Below, one piece after another: positions 1 through 8,495 of a stretch of DNA of 38,594 nt (its first letter is position 1; each line of letters opens with the position of its first letter). Below the pieces are notes generated by a model. That model worked only from the letters and a program-made list of their open reading frames with translations, did no database searches and was not told the DNA's origin. A program made the translations under genes and the position numbers. This DNA comes from an uncultured Bacteroides sp. (GTDB lineage: Bacteria > Bacteroidota > Bacteroidia > Bacteroidales > Bacteroidaceae), in NCBI GenBank assembly GCA_947074235.1, contig CAMTOV010000010.1:1-38594 (forward strand), given 5' to 3'.

Positions 1-9
1 GTAAATGTA

Positions 10-1176
10 TTAGCAGACTTCCACTTGCGCAGCAATACGTTTTACCTTATCGCGAAGAGCATCGAGGTCAGATCCGATTGGCGCATAGCATAGCACTACC
101 CCCATGCGACGATTAACACGAGTAAACGGTTTGCCAAAGATACGAAGATAAGTATCCTCTTCGGCAGCTACCGACTCTAAACCTTTGTAGCTAGGAGGCT
201 CGTGACAGGTGATGCCAGATAGAATAACAGCACTTGCACCCATGCGCTCTAACTTGATATTGGGGATAGGCAAACCTAATACGGCACGAAGGTGAAGCTC
301 AAACTCGTTGAGGTTTTGTGTGCCGGCTAGTGTCACCATACCAGTATCGTGTGGACGAGGAGATAACTCAGAGAAGTAAACTCCGTTTTCGTGACTCAAG
401 AAGAACTCAACACCCCATAGGCCGGCACCTGTAAGGGCTTCGGTAACTTTGGCAGCCATCTCTTGTGCCTCTTTTAAGTGAAGAGGGTCGATGGGTGCAG
501 GTTGGAAGCTCTCTTGATAATCGCCTCCTTTTTGGATGTGACCGATGGGTGGACAGAATAGCGTTGGGCCCTCTTTTTGAGTTACCGTAAGTAGGGTGAT
601 TTCGCTATCGAACTTAATGAACTCTTCGATAATGAGTTCGCGGATGTCGCCACGGCTACCGCTACAACCATATTCCCAGGCTGCTACCAGCTCGTCGGCA
701 CTCTTCACTAACGATTGGCCTTTGCCCGATGAAGACATCAGTGGTTTTACCACACAAGGGAAACCTATTTCTTGAGCAGCCTCTTTTAGTTCATCTAAAG
801 TAGTAGCATAAAAATAGCGAGCCGTTTTTAAACCCAATTCTTTGGCAGCCAAGTCGCGGATGGCTTTGCGGTTCATGGTGAAGTTGGCAGCGCGGGCACT
901 AGGCACCACTTGTATACCAAGTCCTTCGTAGTCGTAAAGGCGTTCGGTGCGAATGGCCTCTATTTCGGGGACAATGATGTCCGGGCGGTGTTTGCGTACC
1001 ACTTGGTCGAGATCGTCGCCATGTAGCATGTTGATAACCTCAAACTCATCGGCCACTTGCATAGCCGGAGCGTTTTCGTATGAATCGCAGGCAATCACAT
1101 ATTGCCCTTTGCGCTGAGCTGAGATGACAAACTCTTTTCCGAGTTCGCCCGATCCAAGCAGAAGTATTCTTTTCAT
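10..1176 (-). CDS. purT: Phosphoribosylglycinamide formyltransferase 2 (formate-dependent, ATP-grasp)
   Basis: 388-aa ORF starting [24 protein letters not shown], with ATP-grasp motifs ([44 protein letters not shown]) typical of PurT. Confidence 0.96.
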   Translation of the reverse strand: MKRILLLGSGELGKEFVISAQRKGQYVIACDSYENAPAMQVADEFEVINMLHGDDLDQVVRKHRPDIIVPEIEAIRTERLYDYEGLGIQVVPSARAANFTMNRKAIRDLAAKELGLKTARYFYATTLDELKEAAQEIGFPCVVKPLMSSSGKGQSLVKSADELVAAWEYGCSGSRGDIRELIIEEFIKFDSEITLLTVTQKEGPTLFCPPIGHIQKGGDYQESFQPAPIDPLHLKEAQEMAAKVTEALTGAGLWGVEFFLSHENGVYFSELSPRPHDTGMVTLAGTQNLNEFELHLRAVLGLPIPNIKLERMGASAVILSGITCHEPPSYKGLESVAAEEDTYLRIFGKPFTRVNRRMGVVLCYAPIGSDLDALRDKVKRIAAQVEVC

Positions 1177-1202
1177 TTAATATTGAATTTAAATTCGCAC
1201 TG

Positions 1203-1210
1203 CAAAAGTA
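1203..1210 (-). promoter_or_regulatory. Candidate Bacteroidetes -7 box (TACTTTTG on the minus strand) upstream of purT
   Basis: Plus-strand CAAAAGTA matches the reverse complement of TAnnTTTG, about 27 nt upstream of the purT ATG. No clear -33 TTTG. Confidence 0.45.
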
Positions 1211-1262
1211 ATATAATTCATTTACATTCTAATGATTTGTGTTTTGAACATTATGATATATT

Positions 1263-1301
1263 AAAAAAAGCTTACCCACTTGATAAGTTGTGAGTAAGCT
1301 T
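1263..1301 (-). terminator. Intrinsic terminator downstream of the DUF2231 gene
   Basis: Minus-strand reading AAGCTTACTCAC-loop-GTGGGTAAGCTT followed by a T7 run. One pair is a G-U wobble in minus-strand RNA. Confidence 0.75.
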
Positions 1302-1375
1302 AAAATAAGTGTATCAAACCTCTTGATTGTAGATGTATTTGCTCAATAAACTGCCGACTTTGCCTCGTGAATAGA

Positions 1376-1807
1376 TTAATGCATATGAAGTAAGTCGTTG
1401 TATACCAGCGAACCACCTAAGAAACCTGTTATAGACACGGAGATGGCTGCTAAGAGGTAGACTATCCATCCTAGAACTTCGAACAGGTGTGCTCGTTTTT
1501 TAAAGATGTATCTAGCCAAATAGCCTGCTGTAGCCACACACAACAGTGTGAGTGTGATGCCGGCAAACGTGCTATGAATGTTTTTGGCTTGATGCAACAC
1601 AGGGTTTGTAAAGTGTGGCGTAAAGTTATTGCCGGCAATAAGTGCCAGTATAGCCGAGAAGGTGGCAAAATATAAAATTATCTCGCCACAAGGATAATGA
1701 CACTTGTTGGGTTTGAATAATTTGAATGCCGATAATAAAACTCCCAGTAGCGTGAGCGCTATAGGGAAATGTACCAACATGGGGTGAATATGAGCTGTAT
1801 CAAACAT
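1376..1807 (-). CDS. DUF2231-like integral membrane protein
   Basis: 143 aa, four hydrophobic segments, N-terminal HPMLVHFPIAL motif typical of DUF2231. Confidence 0.75.
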   Translation of the reverse strand: MFDTAHIHPMLVHFPIALTLLGVLLSAFKLFKPNKCHYPCGEIILYFATFSAILALIAGNNFTPHFTNPVLHQAKNIHSTFAGITLTLLCVATAGYLARYIFKKRAHLFEVLGWIVYLLAAISVSITGFLGGSLVYNDLLHMH

Positions 1808-1917
1808 AGAGTGTATAAATTAAGTTATTCTATGATAACAACCATCGAGTTGATTTGTTTGATACAAACGTGTGTAGGGATATGCTGAATGTTGGGATAA
1901 TGAGCACCCTGATAGCT

Positions 1918-1955
1918 AAAAAAAAAGCTTACCCACTTAAGTTGTGAGTAAGCTT
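1918..1955 (-). terminator. Intrinsic terminator, near-identical to 1263-1301, downstream of CDS 1982-2797
   Basis: Minus-strand AAGCTTACTCAC...GTGGGTAAGCTT followed by a T-run (plus-strand A9). Confidence 0.75.
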
Positions 1956-1981
1956 TTCTATATTATATAAATCAATGTGCT

Positions 1982-2797
1982 TTAAATATCGCCAAACAGA
2001 CCTTTTTTAGCACGAGTGACTACTATTAGTTTTTGGCCTCTATCGAAAGCGTTTTTAATATCGTCTCCGCCTTTTGTGATAGAACAAACCGAAAGGTTTC
2101 CACCAAGCACCTCTTTGGCTTTGGCAGTGCCCACTAGGCGCGAGCCCGATTCGCCAGCTACCTCAAGCACCTGATAAACATCGAACATCTGACCTTTTTG
2201 GATGCCATCATTGCTACCCATGGTCACAAAAACGGTTTTAGCACCTTTTCTGTCTACTTGGTCGAGTTCTTTAATATATGCTTCTACTTTGAAGTTGTCT
2301 TCTACAAATTTTTTCATTCTGTGAAGCGTAGCCAATTCGATGGCTTGTGCAATGCATTTTGATTCATCATCGCCTCTGCCGCTAGTACCTTCAAATTCGT
2401 GTGTAACCATCACCTTACCTGTACTGGTATCTACTAAAGTAAGGCTATAGCCTACTTTTACTGTATAGATAAACTTTCCGCCCTTACGCTCTGATTGACA
2501 ATCGAGCAGGTTGAAATTTCCTTTTACCAACACTCCTATATTATCTTGAGATAAACCTTGAAGGAAACTCTCTTCGCTATCGGTTGGTTCGTCTACATTT
2601 TGAACGTCTACCACGTCCAATCTACCAGTTTCTAAAATTCCTTTGGCTACATTATCGCGCAACATATTGGCCCATTTTGAGCTAATGCGTCGAGCATATT
2701 CGAAATCGTCGATACATACTGTTGGCTTGTCATGATCTTGTGCCATCATACTAATGCTCAAAGAGATAAGCATAATGATTGAAAAAATTCTTTTCAT
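1982..2797 (-). CDS. Secreted CsgG/FlgT-C-like protein, paralog of CDS 3459-4298
   Basis: Signal peptide MKRIFSIIMLISLSISMMAQ. C-terminal KGAKTVFVTMGSNDGIQKGQMFDVYQ...VGTAKAKEV resembles the FlgT C-terminal fold. Clear similarity to the neighbouring paralog. Confidence 0.65.
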   Translation of the reverse strand: MKRIFSIIMLISLSISMMAQDHDKPTVCIDDFEYARRISSKWANMLRDNVAKGILETGRLDVVDVQNVDEPTDSEESFLQGLSQDNIGVLVKGNFNLLDCQSERKGGKFIYTVKVGYSLTLVDTSTGKVMVTHEFEGTSGRGDDESKCIAQAIELATLHRMKKFVEDNFKVEAYIKELDQVDRKGAKTVFVTMGSNDGIQKGQMFDVYQVLEVAGESGSRLVGTAKAKEVLGGNLSVCSITKGGDDIKNAFDRGQKLIVVTRAKKGLFGDI

Positions 2798-2851
2798 AAA
2801 TAGATTGTATTTTTAATGAATAAAATTGAATTGTGTTGCTATTTTATAATG

Positions 2852-2859
2852 CAAATATA
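2852..2859 (-). promoter_or_regulatory. Candidate -7 box (TATATTTG on the minus strand) for CDS 1982-2797
   Basis: Plus-strand CAAATATA is the reverse complement of TAnnTTTG, about 55 nt upstream of the ATG and just after hairpin 2877-2920 in the direction of transcription. Confidence 0.45.
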
Positions 2860-2876
2860 AATTAAAATATATAAAA

Positions 2877-2920
2877 CATCCCACTTATCATTTTATAATT
2901 TTAAAAAGATAAGCGGGATG
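2877..2920 (-). terminator. Hairpin downstream of CDS 2945-3451, probable terminator or attenuator
   Basis: CATCCCACTTATC / GATAAGCGGGATG 13-bp arms. On the minus strand the imperfect pair is G-U. AT-rich loop and T-rich downstream tract. Confidence 0.55.
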
Positions 2921-2944
2921 CTATATTAGATATAAGAAGAAATA

Positions 2945-3451
2945 TTAATCTTTATTTCTTACTCCAATGCCAAATTCACGTTTTTCTTTTGGCTCGGGGG
3001 CTACTTTTTGAGTTTCTTCATCTACTATGATGTGATTGATTTTGAGTGTGCGAATGAGCGACTCGTAATTGACCACAATATTGGCAAAGCCACGATACTC
3101 TTTTGTAGGAAGTGTTTCGATAGCGCCATCCAATTGAATTCCTTTCACAAAACCATTGTAAGGTGCTCTATCGCCACCTTTGAAGAAATTGTCTAACCAA
3201 AACTTCTTTTCTTGCTCTACCAATTTTTGGTCATCGTTAAAACCTTCTACGCCTTCGTAGAATAGTTTATAGAAAAGATTTTTGGTAGCGGCTTCTAGCA
3301 CACCCTTCTTTTTATCGGACAACCCTTCGGCTCGAAAAGTAGCTGTGGTTTCGTCCAACTCTAGTAGTTCTACCTCTCCTACTCCTTTGTATTGGGCATG
3401 GAGGCTGCAGCTTAGGCCTACTAATAACAGAAAGAAAAAAAGTTGTTTCAT
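2945..3451 (-). CDS. Hypothetical secreted protein
   Basis: 168 aa with signal peptide MKQLFFFLLLVGLSCSLHAQ. Packed 7 nt after the upstream CDS in the operon. Confidence 0.7.
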   Translation of the reverse strand: MKQLFFFLLLVGLSCSLHAQYKGVGEVELLELDETTATFRAEGLSDKKKGVLEAATKNLFYKLFYEGVEGFNDDQKLVEQEKKFWLDNFFKGGDRAPYNGFVKGIQLDGAIETLPTKEYRGFANIVVNYESLIRTLKINHIIVDEETQKVAPEPKEKREFGIGVRNKD

Positions 3452-3458
3452 ATATGGA

Positions 3459-4298
3459 TTAATTTAGAATATCACCCAACCCGAATAGGTCTTTTTTAGC
3501 GCGAGACACAACGATAAGCCTCACATTATTATCGAAAGCGTTTTTGATCTCTACTCCACCCTTTGATACTGTGCAAAGTGTGATGCCACTACTTACTACC
3601 TCTTTAGCTTTGGCTGTGCCAATTTGTTTTTGTCCGATTTCGCCAGCAATTTCAATTTCTTGGTAAACATCGAACATTTGTCCTGGCTGGATGCCGGCTT
3701 CGCTACCCAATGTAACATAAACTGTTTTAGCTCCTTTTTTAGGGTCTACTTGGTCGAGCGCTTTGATTACGGCCTCCATTTTGAATTTATTGTCGACAAA
3801 CTTCTTCATATCGCCAATAGCTTCTTCTAATGCTTTTGTAATAGACTCAGACTCTGTGCTACCTGAATACCAAGTATTTTTAAAGTTTTCTGAACCCAAC
3901 ACAGCACCAGTTTTAGTATCGACAAGCGTCAATGTAAAATCGGCTGTAGTTTCGTAGGTACTCTTTCCGTCTTTGTAGTTTCGTAGTGAATGCAAAGAGT
4001 TGAAATGACCTTTGATTAACACGTCTACATTGCTTTGACGCAACTCACCTAAGCGTTGTTCGTTATCGTTTGATAAATTGCTTAGATTAGTAATGTCGAT
4101 AATATTCAAACGGCCTGTTTGATGAATACCTTGAATGACATTGTTGCGAAGGTTTGTAACCCAGTTTGTTCCAATACTTGTGTTGTAACCAAAATTATCA
4201 ACGCACACATTTGTTTTCTCGTTTTGCGCAGAAATTGTTGTTGCAAACAGCAATGCAACAAACAAAGATGAAATAATTTTTTTCATAAATCTAGTCAT
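3459..4298 (-). CDS. Secreted CsgG/FlgT-C-like protein, paralog of CDS 1982-2797 (start may be the internal Met at 4286)
   Basis: MKKIISSLFVALLFATTISAQ signal peptide. Shares KKGAKTVYVTLGSEAGIQPGQMFDVYQ...IGTAKAKEVV...RLIVVSRAKKDLFG with its paralog. Confidence 0.68.
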   Translation of the reverse strand: MTRFMKKIISSLFVALLFATTISAQNEKTNVCVDNFGYNTSIGTNWVTNLRNNVIQGIHQTGRLNIIDITNLSNLSNDNEQRLGELRQSNVDVLIKGHFNSLHSLRNYKDGKSTYETTADFTLTLVDTKTGAVLGSENFKNTWYSGSTESESITKALEEAIGDMKKFVDNKFKMEAVIKALDQVDPKKGAKTVYVTLGSEAGIQPGQMFDVYQEIEIAGEIGQKQIGTAKAKEVVSSGITLCTVSKGGVEIKNAFDNNVRLIVVSRAKKDLFGLGDILN

Positions 4299-4328
4299 TA
4301 AAATTAATAATTATTTTAGTAGTTATTA

Positions 4329-5603
4329 TTATAAATCTTGTGCCAAGCGAAGCCCTATGGTAGATGAGGAATCTCCTGGCTTTTCGTGTCCGCGATAGGC
4401 ATTGCGTAGTGAGGACTCTTCGTCTTTGTATGAACCGCCACGAATGATTTTGCGAACTCCCATTTTAGGGCCTGTAGGGTTGTTTTCTTTGACTGCCGTA
4501 TACTTGCCCAGCCAATCGGAGCACCATTCGGCTACATTGCCACTCATATCATATATGCCCAAAGCATTGGGTTGTTTCATGCCAACATAATTGGTGCACA
4601 CGCCTACATGGGCAACTTTGGCCAATTGGCTACTTCCCGAAAATTCATCGCAAGGATCTGTGCCTCTGCTACGGGCAGCATACTCCCACTCGGCCTCGGT
4701 AGGTAGTCGGAAGCTTGTTCCGCAACGTTCGTTGAGTTTTTGAATAAACTCTTGACAATCTTTCCAAGTTACATTTTCTACCGGGAAATTAGGACCTTTA
4801 TTGATGGACGGATTGCTACCCATGATTTCTTCCCAAAGGGCTTGGGTAACTTCTGTTTTGCCAATGCTATAGCCACGAAGAGTTACCTCGTGCACGGGTT
4901 GTTCGTAATTGAATGTGGTGCGTTTATCGTTTTTGGCGGTAGAGCCCATATAGAAACTTCCCGCAGGCACCTTTATCATTTCGTAGGAGATGCCATTGAC
5001 AGAAAAGCTGCCGGCTGCACGCATGGGGATATGCTGTTTTAGCTTTTTATTGAGCTCTACATCTATCATTGCACGTTCGTCGTTGTATCCGGCCGCTTTT
5101 AGTTCAACGGTGTGTTTTCCCTCAGGGCCTTTGTAGCTATAGGGTGTAACACTGCTCATTTTTTCGCCATCTACATATACATCGGCATTGGGCACATTGC
5201 TGGTGATGGTGACAATGCCGGTGGGGCCATCATAGGCCACTAGAGGGCGCTCTATCTGCATGATGTAGGTAGAATTGGGATTGACAGCATCGAACTCATA
5301 GCGCAAAGGCAGGTATTTTTTGGTTTTAATATTCAACCAATTGGCGCCTCCTATCAGATATACCCAATACTCTCCGTTTTTGAATTCTGATTTTACAATA
5401 TCACCTTCGAAAGTGGCATCGGCAACGGCTAGCCCAACCTTGACCAAGGCACAGGGGTCGCCACCCAGATCTTTGACCTGAAACTTAACGGCACTGATAT
5501 CGCTATCGTCCAATCGGAACTCTTTGACAGTAAGCTCTTGAGCTGACAGCGATTGGCCTATAAATAGTAATAATGTGATAATGTATGCAAAATATCTACT
5601 CAT
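4329..5603 (-). CDS. Secreted PEGA + SUMF1 (formylglycine-generating-enzyme-like) protein
   Basis: PEGA segment ITSNVPNADVYVDGEKMSSVTPYSYKGPEGKHTVELKAAGY. SUMF1 segment IKVPAGSFYMGS...YSIGKTEVTQALWEEIMGSNPS...RLPTEAEWEYAAR...IYDMSGNVAEWCSDW...RGGSY. Confidence 0.88.
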   Translation of the reverse strand: MSRYFAYIITLLLFIGQSLSAQELTVKEFRLDDSDISAVKFQVKDLGGDPCALVKVGLAVADATFEGDIVKSEFKNGEYWVYLIGGANWLNIKTKKYLPLRYEFDAVNPNSTYIMQIERPLVAYDGPTGIVTITSNVPNADVYVDGEKMSSVTPYSYKGPEGKHTVELKAAGYNDERAMIDVELNKKLKQHIPMRAAGSFSVNGISYEMIKVPAGSFYMGSTAKNDKRTTFNYEQPVHEVTLRGYSIGKTEVTQALWEEIMGSNPSINKGPNFPVENVTWKDCQEFIQKLNERCGTSFRLPTEAEWEYAARSRGTDPCDEFSGSSQLAKVAHVGVCTNYVGMKQPNALGIYDMSGNVAEWCSDWLGKYTAVKENNPTGPKMGVRKIIRGGSYKDEESSLRNAYRGHEKPGDSSSTIGLRLAQDL

Positions 5604-5605
5604 AA

Positions 5606-6592
5606 TTAAGGCAACTTAAATTTGTTGAGGGTAAATACTTCGTCTTCGCTCACCTCGGTGGGTTGCCAAGTGCGTACATGTATTTTGGGGGCATCTTCGT
5701 TGGTAAAATCCCACACAAGAAATACGATACCCTTGTCGCTGTATCTTGATGAGTTCCACTCTTGCACCAAGGTTACACCATAATAGTTGGGTTTGGCTCC
5801 GTGGCGCTTGATGCGATAATCGTTGAACTTGACATTGATATATCCGTTGTTGGCAAAAACACTGCGAAGATTGTTGAGATACTGTTGCTTGTCTTGCACT
5901 TTGTACTCCACTTCTACCTTGGGCAAGCTAATTTCGGAAGGGACACGTTTTACTACCTTACCTGTAACAATGAGTGCATCGTCGCTAAAGATATCGTTCA
6001 TAAACTTGATATCTTTTTGATTGTAGGCCGTGCGGAACTGCTCGATATAGTGAATAATCTGCATGCGGCGGTCTATATCATTTAGCTCTATACCCTCTTT
6101 CATCAACTGAGTATATTGGCGGATGCCCATGGTGATATTGAAATCGACAATTTTGCCAGATGTGTTGAAGTCGATACATACCTCTTGATGGCGATCGTCG
6201 GTATAAGTATCGTCTAATGGATACATTTGAATAGCGATGTTGCGCACTTGATAGCCACGCAGCGTGTTGTTGCCATTGCGCAATTGCAGGCAGTGCTCTA
6301 CGATATCATCGTCCATGGTGCGGAAGTGCACATTATTCCAAAGCATGCAGATGCTTTGTGTGGCCATATCGTCGATATCGATGCCCGAGAAATTGATGTC
6401 AGTATTGTTTGTCTGAGCACGGTTGATAGCGGTGAGCAAGTTGGAAATTTGACGTTCCATCTTATTCTTCAAGGTGGCATTTTCTATACCGTCGGAAAAT
6501 TCAAAAGAAACAGCATCTTGCGCTTGCAATCCTGATGAACAAATCAGTAACATTAGTAGTACTACTGATGAAGTTTTTAATATACCTTTCAT
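5606..6592 (-). CDS. Secreted protein with C-terminal NTF2/SnoaL-like region
   Basis: Signal peptide ending GLQAQ. C-terminal FRTAYNQKDIKFMNDIFSDDALIVTGKVV...KGIVFLVWDFTNEDAPKIHVRTWQP resembles NTF2-like domains. Confidence 0.6.
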   Translation of the reverse strand: MKGILKTSSVVLLMLLICSSGLQAQDAVSFEFSDGIENATLKNKMERQISNLLTAINRAQTNNTDINFSGIDIDDMATQSICMLWNNVHFRTMDDDIVEHCLQLRNGNNTLRGYQVRNIAIQMYPLDDTYTDDRHQEVCIDFNTSGKIVDFNITMGIRQYTQLMKEGIELNDIDRRMQIIHYIEQFRTAYNQKDIKFMNDIFSDDALIVTGKVVKRVPSEISLPKVEVEYKVQDKQQYLNNLRSVFANNGYINVKFNDYRIKRHGAKPNYYGVTLVQEWNSSRYSDKGIVFLVWDFTNEDAPKIHVRTWQPTEVSEDEVFTLNKFKLP

Positions 6593-6607
6593 GAATCTAT
6601 ATTTTTT

Positions 6608-7363
6608 TTATTTTGACAGTGTGAACCAAAGAGCATTGGCGCCCGAATAATTGGTTAATGAATCGTATCGCATGGTTTTGAAATTGGTGCGCTGAGTGCC
6701 CGGACCAAGTATGGTTTGAATCATGCCATTGTTGTCGGCAATAATCCAGAAGCAGTTATTGGGGTTTTTGCACTCATCGTAGGTGCCATAGCGCTTTACT
6801 TTATACTCAACCTTCAACCTGTTGAGCGATGCCTTGGCACTGGTTAAAGTAGATGCAGCCAGCAGTTCGTTGATGACATTTTGTTGCCAGCTAGACTCAA
6901 CTGGGTTGTCGGCTACTTCTACAGGCTCACCTTGAGGCAACTCTTCTATTTGGGCAGGAGGAAGCGCAATGGTTGGCTCGGGTTTGACTTCAACCACCTC
7001 GGGCTTTACCATCGTGATGAGATTGTCGGCAGGAATGATGTCGCTCTTCTTTACGTAAACAAACACACGATACATTTCGCCACGCATCATTTGAATTTTA
7101 TCGCAATTGCTGGCTATATCTTTGATGATAATATTTTCGGCTTTACTCAGTTTCTTCTTGTCTTCTACATAATCGTTGATATAGACCGTAAGCAGCTCTT
7201 CGGCCACTTGGTAGGCTTCACTTTCGGTGGCCATGGTGGCTTCGGCATAGATATACTGATTGTTTCGCTTAATAGAATTGATCTGTTTCGTCTCAGATTG
7301 TTGAGCCGAGATAGATGCAGCGATGATGCAACCTAACAGTACAAGTGTAGTTTTTAGTTTCAT
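6608..7363 (-). CDS. Hypothetical secreted protein (LPP20-like N-terminal half)
   Basis: 251 aa, signal peptide MKLKTTLVLLGCIIAASISAQ, central proline/acidic linker. Only weak domain resemblance. Confidence 0.55.
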   Translation of the reverse strand: MKLKTTLVLLGCIIAASISAQQSETKQINSIKRNNQYIYAEATMATESEAYQVAEELLTVYINDYVEDKKKLSKAENIIIKDIASNCDKIQMMRGEMYRVFVYVKKSDIIPADNLITMVKPEVVEVKPEPTIALPPAQIEELPQGEPVEVADNPVESSWQQNVINELLAASTLTSAKASLNRLKVEYKVKRYGTYDECKNPNNCFWIIADNNGMIQTILGPGTQRTNFKTMRYDSLTNYSGANALWFTLSK

Positions 7364-7366
7364 TAT

Positions 7367-8491
7367 TTATTGTCTTAGTTCGTCAAACAAATATTTAATT
7401 TTGGAGGATGGCACGTAACTATTCAATCGGGCCTCGATAATTCCTTTTCTATCTTCGAGTTGAGTAATATCGAAAGTTAGTTTCATCACATGATTGTAGC
7501 CCAAATCGGCATTGCGCATCAATAATTCGCAGGTAGCAAAATTGCCATCATAGTTTATGACTCCCACATAGGGGGTGCAACCGGTGTTTAGGCAGAAGTT
7601 TATCCAGCTATTGAGCGGAACGCTTATCGCATCTTCGGTGAGGCCATACTTTTTGAGGCGAATATCCATCACAAACTGATTGTCGATGGCTGAAGATGTG
7701 AGTAGATTGGCTAAGCTCTCTAAGGGGTATTTTGAAGTGTATACTAAGTTGTAGCCACCGGTATCATCTTGCTCGAAATACTTATTTGTATTTAGCTCAT
7801 TTGAATAATAGCTTTGACCTTGCTGAATGAAGTAGTTTTTCTGCCACGTAGCCGATAGCTCATCTGGGGTAGCTGCAACGGAGTTGCTACAAGCAGCACT
7901 GGTTTTTAAAATTTCGCCGGCTAGGCGTCGTTCGTTTTCCAGCATTTCGCTGCCATTGAGCAAATCGTAGTCGATAGGAAACTTGATGGCGCAATAGGTC
8001 TGATTGTTTTTTTGCCATTGCACCAGGTAGTTCTTATCATCTTTATTCTCTATGCTCACTTGATAGGTGGTGTCATTGAACAAATGGCAAAAGGACGAGA
8101 ATGTGCCTTTATCAAACGACACTCCACTCTCGGCAATGTGTTTCTCTACCGATTTTTCGCGCTCTAAGGGTACAGCTATTTCCAAAGAAAATCGTTCAAG
8201 GAAGTTGCAAATAGGTGCTTTGAGAAGAGAACGCTGATAGGGAGTAAAAAGAGAATGCCCGATGTGCTCTATGCTATTGTTGCGCACAATGACCGTGACA
8301 GGCTGCCCCTGATAAGTAAATTGTTTATAGTATTCACCATTGGCTAGTGAACTCAACTGAGAGGTGATATTCATAGAAGCTGCCATACGAGCCAGCAGGT
8401 CGGTTTTATAATCATTGCTAGCTATCAATGAATTATTGATAGCTAACAACGAGAATAATAGGAGGCATGTATGTAGCTTCAGTTTCAGCAT
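7367..8491 (-). CDS. Hypothetical secreted protein
   Basis: The ORF track begins at 8560 and overlaps the upstream gene. The internal Met at 8491 gives MLKLKLHTCLLLFSLLAINNSLIAS (signal peptide) and a clean 4-nt gap, so I prefer that start. Confidence 0.65.
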   Translation of the reverse strand: MLKLKLHTCLLLFSLLAINNSLIASNDYKTDLLARMAASMNITSQLSSLANGEYYKQFTYQGQPVTVIVRNNSIEHIGHSLFTPYQRSLLKAPICNFLERFSLEIAVPLEREKSVEKHIAESGVSFDKGTFSSFCHLFNDTTYQVSIENKDDKNYLVQWQKNNQTYCAIKFPIDYDLLNGSEMLENERRLAGEILKTSAACSNSVAATPDELSATWQKNYFIQQGQSYYSNELNTNKYFEQDDTGGYNLVYTSKYPLESLANLLTSSAIDNQFVMDIRLKKYGLTEDAISVPLNSWINFCLNTGCTPYVGVINYDGNFATCELLMRNADLGYNHVMKLTFDITQLEDRKGIIEARLNSYVPSSKIKYLFDELRQ

Positions 8492-8495
8492 ACTT

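Noticed and set aside
1263-1955. CRISPR-like or transposon terminal repeats from the two similar hairpins
   Set aside because: Only two copies, each at a gene end with a T-run, and no transposase; terminators explain them better.
4329-5603. Functional sulfatase-activating formylglycine-generating enzyme
   Set aside because: Catalytic cysteines are absent and no sulfatase gene is nearby.
6881-7336. 151-aa plus-strand ORF antisense to CDS 6608-7363
   Set aside because: Shadow ORF; the minus-strand frame has a signal peptide and operon context.
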